Origin: Amblyomma americanum
Taxonomy: Eukaryota; Arthropoda; Arachnida; Ixodida; Ixodidae
Assembly: GCF_052857255.1 (NCBI RefSeq)
Contig: NC_135506.1
Coordinates: 75,597,056 to 75,661,055 of the forward strand
Length of the DNA stretch: 64,000 nt
Direction of reading: 5' to 3'
Positions 61,189 through 64,000 of the stretch are shown here, one piece after another. The notes beneath the pieces are model-generated. The model was given only the letters and a program-made list of their open reading frames with translations. It did not search any database and had not been told where the DNA came from. Position numbers and translations under genes: made by a program. Position 1 is the first letter of the stretch; the number at the start of each line of letters is the position of its first letter.

Positions 61189-61764
61189 ACTGTCGCCTCA
61201 ACTGTGGTTGCGGCGCACGCCAGCTCTCCTTTTCAATCCTGTGACATCTTATCACGCATGCAACGCAGCTGTCGAAGCGAGCGGAGGCGAGCGCGACGAC
61301 GAGGAGCGCGGTGTCACGTGCTACCAAACGGCGGCGGCGGCGAGCGGCGCGGTGTGACGTCATGCCAGATGGCGCGGCGAGCGCGCAAAGTACAGTAACC
61401 TTCTGCGGCGAAAAGCGCGCTGTGACGTCACGTGCCTCCATGGAGTACCGCCACGGCGAAATTGCGATTTTGCGGCCAATAAACCTTTCGCTTCAAAAGC
61501 GGTGCAGTATTGGAGGGTCCGGAATACTTTCGACCACCTGGAGATTTTAAACGTGCACTGACATTGCACAGCACACAATCGCCTTTGCTTTTAGCCTCCA
61601 TCGATATGCGGCCGCCGCGTTCCGGTTCGAACCCGGGTAGTCCCGATCAGTAGCCGAATTACACTGAGCCAGCGCAGCGGGTGTCTATATCTTCAGTGCC
61701 GCGTTTCGGCTACAACGTTGTGAATGCCAGCGCATGCAGCGCACATCTGTCACACCGCCACGTA

Positions 61765-61951
61765 GCTTTAAGCGCGACTGAGGTGTCCATCGTGCCAAGG
61801 GGCCACTTATGCGCCTTTCGTTTGCTTTCGAAGAAAATTGTATTGGTTTTTAATAGTAACTGAAAAAAACAATCCAATTTTTTCGAAAGCAAACGAAAGG
61901 CTCGTAAGTGGCCCCCTGGGATGGTGGACACCTCAGTCGCGCTTTAAGCTC
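61765..61951. mobile_element. foldback MITE, copy 2
   Basis: Counterpart of 40232-40430. Arms of about 70 bp (AAGCGCGACTGAGGTGTCC against its complement at 61930-61951), AT-rich centre. Inserted before the unit was duplicated. Confidence 0.85.
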
Positions 61952-62160
61952 GTGACGGTATGACAGATTGGTTTTGAAGAGAGGCAATGGCGCAGTAATT
62001 GTCCCACATATATCGGTGCACACCCGAACCCCGCCGTAAGGGGTTTGACCTCTGGCTCACTTGAAGGGCAAAACAGCAAGCAGCGCGAAATCGATACAAG
62101 GAGGCGTAGTGAAGCTCTCGCTTCAAAATGCGAAGCAAATGCCCGAGCAAGCAACTTGGA

Positions 62161-62440
62161 TAATTATAATTGGTTTTGGGGGGAAAGTAAATGGCGCAGT
62201 ATCTGTCTCATATATCGATGGTGGTGGTAGTGGTTTTATTAAAAATAATAGTAAAAAGGAAGGAAAAGATTTTTGCTAGCCCCGGCATCTGCCATCGATA
62301 CTGAAGCACCTGAGCTGGGGCAGCGGAAATAAAGGACAGCAGGCAGAATGGAGAAATGAAATGAAAGAGGTGAGGGGACAGGAATAGAGGACAGGGGGAG
62401 AAGTAATATCGATGTATTTTGGTTTTGCGGTCAACCATTT
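62161..62440 (-). mobile_element. SINE-A tail joined to a LINE 3' end
   Basis: A reversed SINE 3' end (62165-62220) is followed at 62221 by the 3' end of a LINE on the minus strand: (CCA)n tail (CCACTACCACCACCA), then TTTTATT and about 200 bp of 3' UTR without protein. The left part of unit copy 1 (41800) lacks both. Confidence 0.65.
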
Positions 62441-63540
62441 AAAAAAAGGTAGTGCGCGCGCGTATTCAGCAAGATATATAATTTGGAGCCTAAAATAGGT
62501 TCTTTTATCGGTAAAATGCATTTCTTGTAGTTCTGATATAAAACCCGACGCTACTCTAGGAGTTCAGATTTTCTTACACGTTGCAGCTATTTCCCTCCTT
62601 ATTATTCGCATATTTGCAGCTGCAGCCGCGGAAAGCATCCAGTATGTTACAGAGCGCCGAGAATGAGAAAAATGAAGTCGCTCGGTAAAAGGCGTTCGTC
62701 TCGCTTAGCGTTGATGGATTATCCGATCTGATCTGTACTTCTATTTGCGGCTTATATGCTCGAAGCTTCACTGCACACAGTCTGTACAGACCGCCGTGAA
62801 CGAGAAAAGAATGATGCCGCACCGTCTTGAACACTTTCAAGCACCGAGCGTTAGCTGTTTCGTTTACGTAATTAGTATAATATACGTGTCTTTTCGCATA
62901 CATATCAGTAGTTTGGTACCGGTCCCTTTCGTGTACGTGTACCAGTTATCGTATTGCATCCCCACGAGATACGCCCCATATCGGAATTTGCTGCGTTTGG
63001 GGCCAAGATCTTTTTCCGATCGATCTCATCATTCAAAAGACATAATCACCGACTCGCGAGGGGCCTGTCGATGTGTCGAACAAGGCTGCACTCGCTTCCT
63101 AGTGTATCGATTCTACCAAAATTGCATGCGTGATACGGAACCTGCCAACCTTTACCTTATATGCACCCCTGCTCATCAGGGGTTGGCAGGAAATGACAGT
63201 CGAACGAGAGTCGAAGACGTAATTGTAGGACTAATTCTAGGACCCCGATTGGTATAGTTTGAGCGTTTGTTGCGCCGTCTGTTGGTTCCAAAAACGAGCT
63301 ATTATTTTAAAGGTATGTTGCACAGCAGGTGCTTTCACTCTGTGCGAGCAGAATATTTTCTCTTCATTTTTTCTTCTTTGTTTTTTATTTTTTTTAATCT
63401 TACCTTTCGATAACAGCCGCGCGTCATCGCCCACTCGCGCACGACAGTTGGTTTTGCTTTCGTCGTGCTGGCAGTTTCCGTTTAATGAGCTAGGTTTAAC
63501 TGCTTTTCGATATTTCTATGCCTAACTATGTCTAACTGCT
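62441..63540 (+). repeat. composite unit copy 2, right part with RNase H scrap
   Basis: Matches 41826-42960 throughout. The RNase H scrap (DIITDSRGACRCVEQGCTRF, AYRFYQNCM-type, HQGLAGND) is at 63040-63215; the two copies share the loss of the surrounding LINE. Ends near GTCTAACTGCT at 63540. Confidence 0.75.
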
Positions 63541-63655
63541 ATGACGAAGTGTGAAAAGGTCAGGAGAGGGGTATGCTTGCACTTCATGCTCTCTCCCTCC
63601 AGCTGGCTGTCTGCGTTCCGAATGCTTCATCACGCCAGCAGAGACAGAGAGAGAA
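63541..63655. other. unit flank
   Basis: Short unassigned sequence. Confidence 0.4.
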
Positions 63656-64000
63656 TCTTAATCATTGGTTGAACCTACATTGAACCGACATTGGTCCCCG
63701 CACCACACCACTGCACTCAAGTTTTTATGTCCCTAAGGTCGATAACGCTAGCAGCCCGGCCAGTGGAGATGGTCTACGCGGCCCGGTCCTCCGAGTGCAG
63801 CAGGTTCTCCCAGTCCTCCCAGGTCTTGAGGTTCTCCAAGTCCCGCGGGGGAGGGTCCACCGGACAGAGAGAGAGGAAGTGCAGGCAAGAGGCGAAAGGT
63901 TCTCGGCACAAGGTGCAGGCAGGAGTGGGGAAGGAGGGTGATAGTAGATTAGGGTAAGGGGTGAGGAGAGAGTGAGTGTCTGTAGTCTGCGCCAGAGCGT
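63656..64000 (-). pseudogene. I-clade LINE, C-terminal end of ORF2 (runs off the window)
   Basis: On the minus strand, from the window edge: LWRRLQTLTL, PTPACTLC-like Cys motif, PVDPPPRDLENLKTWEDWEN and LLHSEDRAA, ending near TSTGRAA. This is the C-terminal domain of an I-group ORF2 (compare REDWEATLLG at the end of LINE-A). One or more stops are present; RNase H and RT would lie beyond 64000. Confidence 0.7.

Larger units (their letters stand above)
60679..61497 (-). mobile_element. STPR/Helitron-like element, copy B
   Basis: About 0.82 kb, reversed. Its 5' end (TTTTGAAGCGAAAGGTTTAT) lies at 61497 and its 3' end (GCTAAACCACTGCGA) at about 60679. It contains the 118-codon ORF and the Helitron-like scrap. 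GC-rich leader 61190-61450 with tandem CGGCGG. It lacks the TIR insertion present in copy A. Confidence 0.75.
60578..61681 (-). repeat. SINE-A-like copy split by STPR element copy B
   Basis: The 3' part is at 60578-60678 and the 5' part with the variant head at 61498-61681. Orthologous to 38145-38170 plus 39896-40150, where a CR1-like LINE sits instead. Both copies of this one SINE were thus hit independently. Confidence 0.75.

Overview
The window looks like a piece of a large, repeat-rich arthropod genome, most likely a hard tick. There are three reasons. The last exons of a TRPA1 ion-channel gene read like arthropod TRPA1. A tRNA-headed SINE, at least 18 copies strong, resembles the Ruka-type SINEs known from ixodid ticks. 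The non-LTR and Penelope-like elements are of kinds familiar from tick genomes. No database was searched, so the species is open. Nothing is bacterial: there are no operons, rRNAs, true tRNA genes or CRISPR arrays.

0-8.1 kb: five + strand exons (1290-1493, 2014-2082, 6047-6157, 6718-6887, 7932-8091) encode the TRPA1 pore loop, S6 and C-terminus to the stop codon. The introns carry SINEs. 8.1-18.2 kb: mostly unique AT-rich DNA with a decayed CR1/L2-like LINE (-), SINEs, and a 0.4-kb (CAGA)/(CGGA)/(CAGA) microsatellite growing from a SINE tail.

18.2-31.4 kb: an old LINE (+) lies in pieces. A 7.7-kb Ty3/Gypsy element (21695-29435) sits inside it, with intact gag and pol, near-identical LTRs, a tRNA-Leu primer site and a textbook -1 frameshift signal between gag and pol. 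A second LINE fragment (-) and a SINE are also nested in the old LINE. 31.5-35.0 kb: an I-clade LINE (+) with EN, RT and RNase H, broken by a few frameshifts.

35.7-63.5 kb: two direct copies of one composite unit (copy 1 about 36.05-42.96 kb, copy 2 about 45.82-63.54 kb), separated by a Penelope-like element with an inverted 5' part and a LINE scrap. Each copy serves as the empty site for insertions in the other, so element ends and insertion order can be read. Copy 1 gained a CR1-like LINE and several SINEs. Copy 2 gained (a) an element with an STPR-like ORF plus a Helitron-like scrap, twice in opposite orientation, (b) inside one of these an 0.8-kb TIR element with a MADF-domain remnant, (c) a 2.06-kb TIR element, and (d) a 9-kb chimera of two I-clade LINEs lodged inside a SINE that still has a perfect 12-bp target duplication. 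The right edge (63.66-64 kb) is the 3' end of another I-clade LINE (-).

Apart from TRPA1, all protein-coding content I recognise belongs to mobile elements. The best-preserved are the Gypsy gag/pol, the LINE ORF1 at 58396-60054, the LINE ORF2 at 51400-54978 (one internal stop), and the twin 118-codon STPR-like ORFs.
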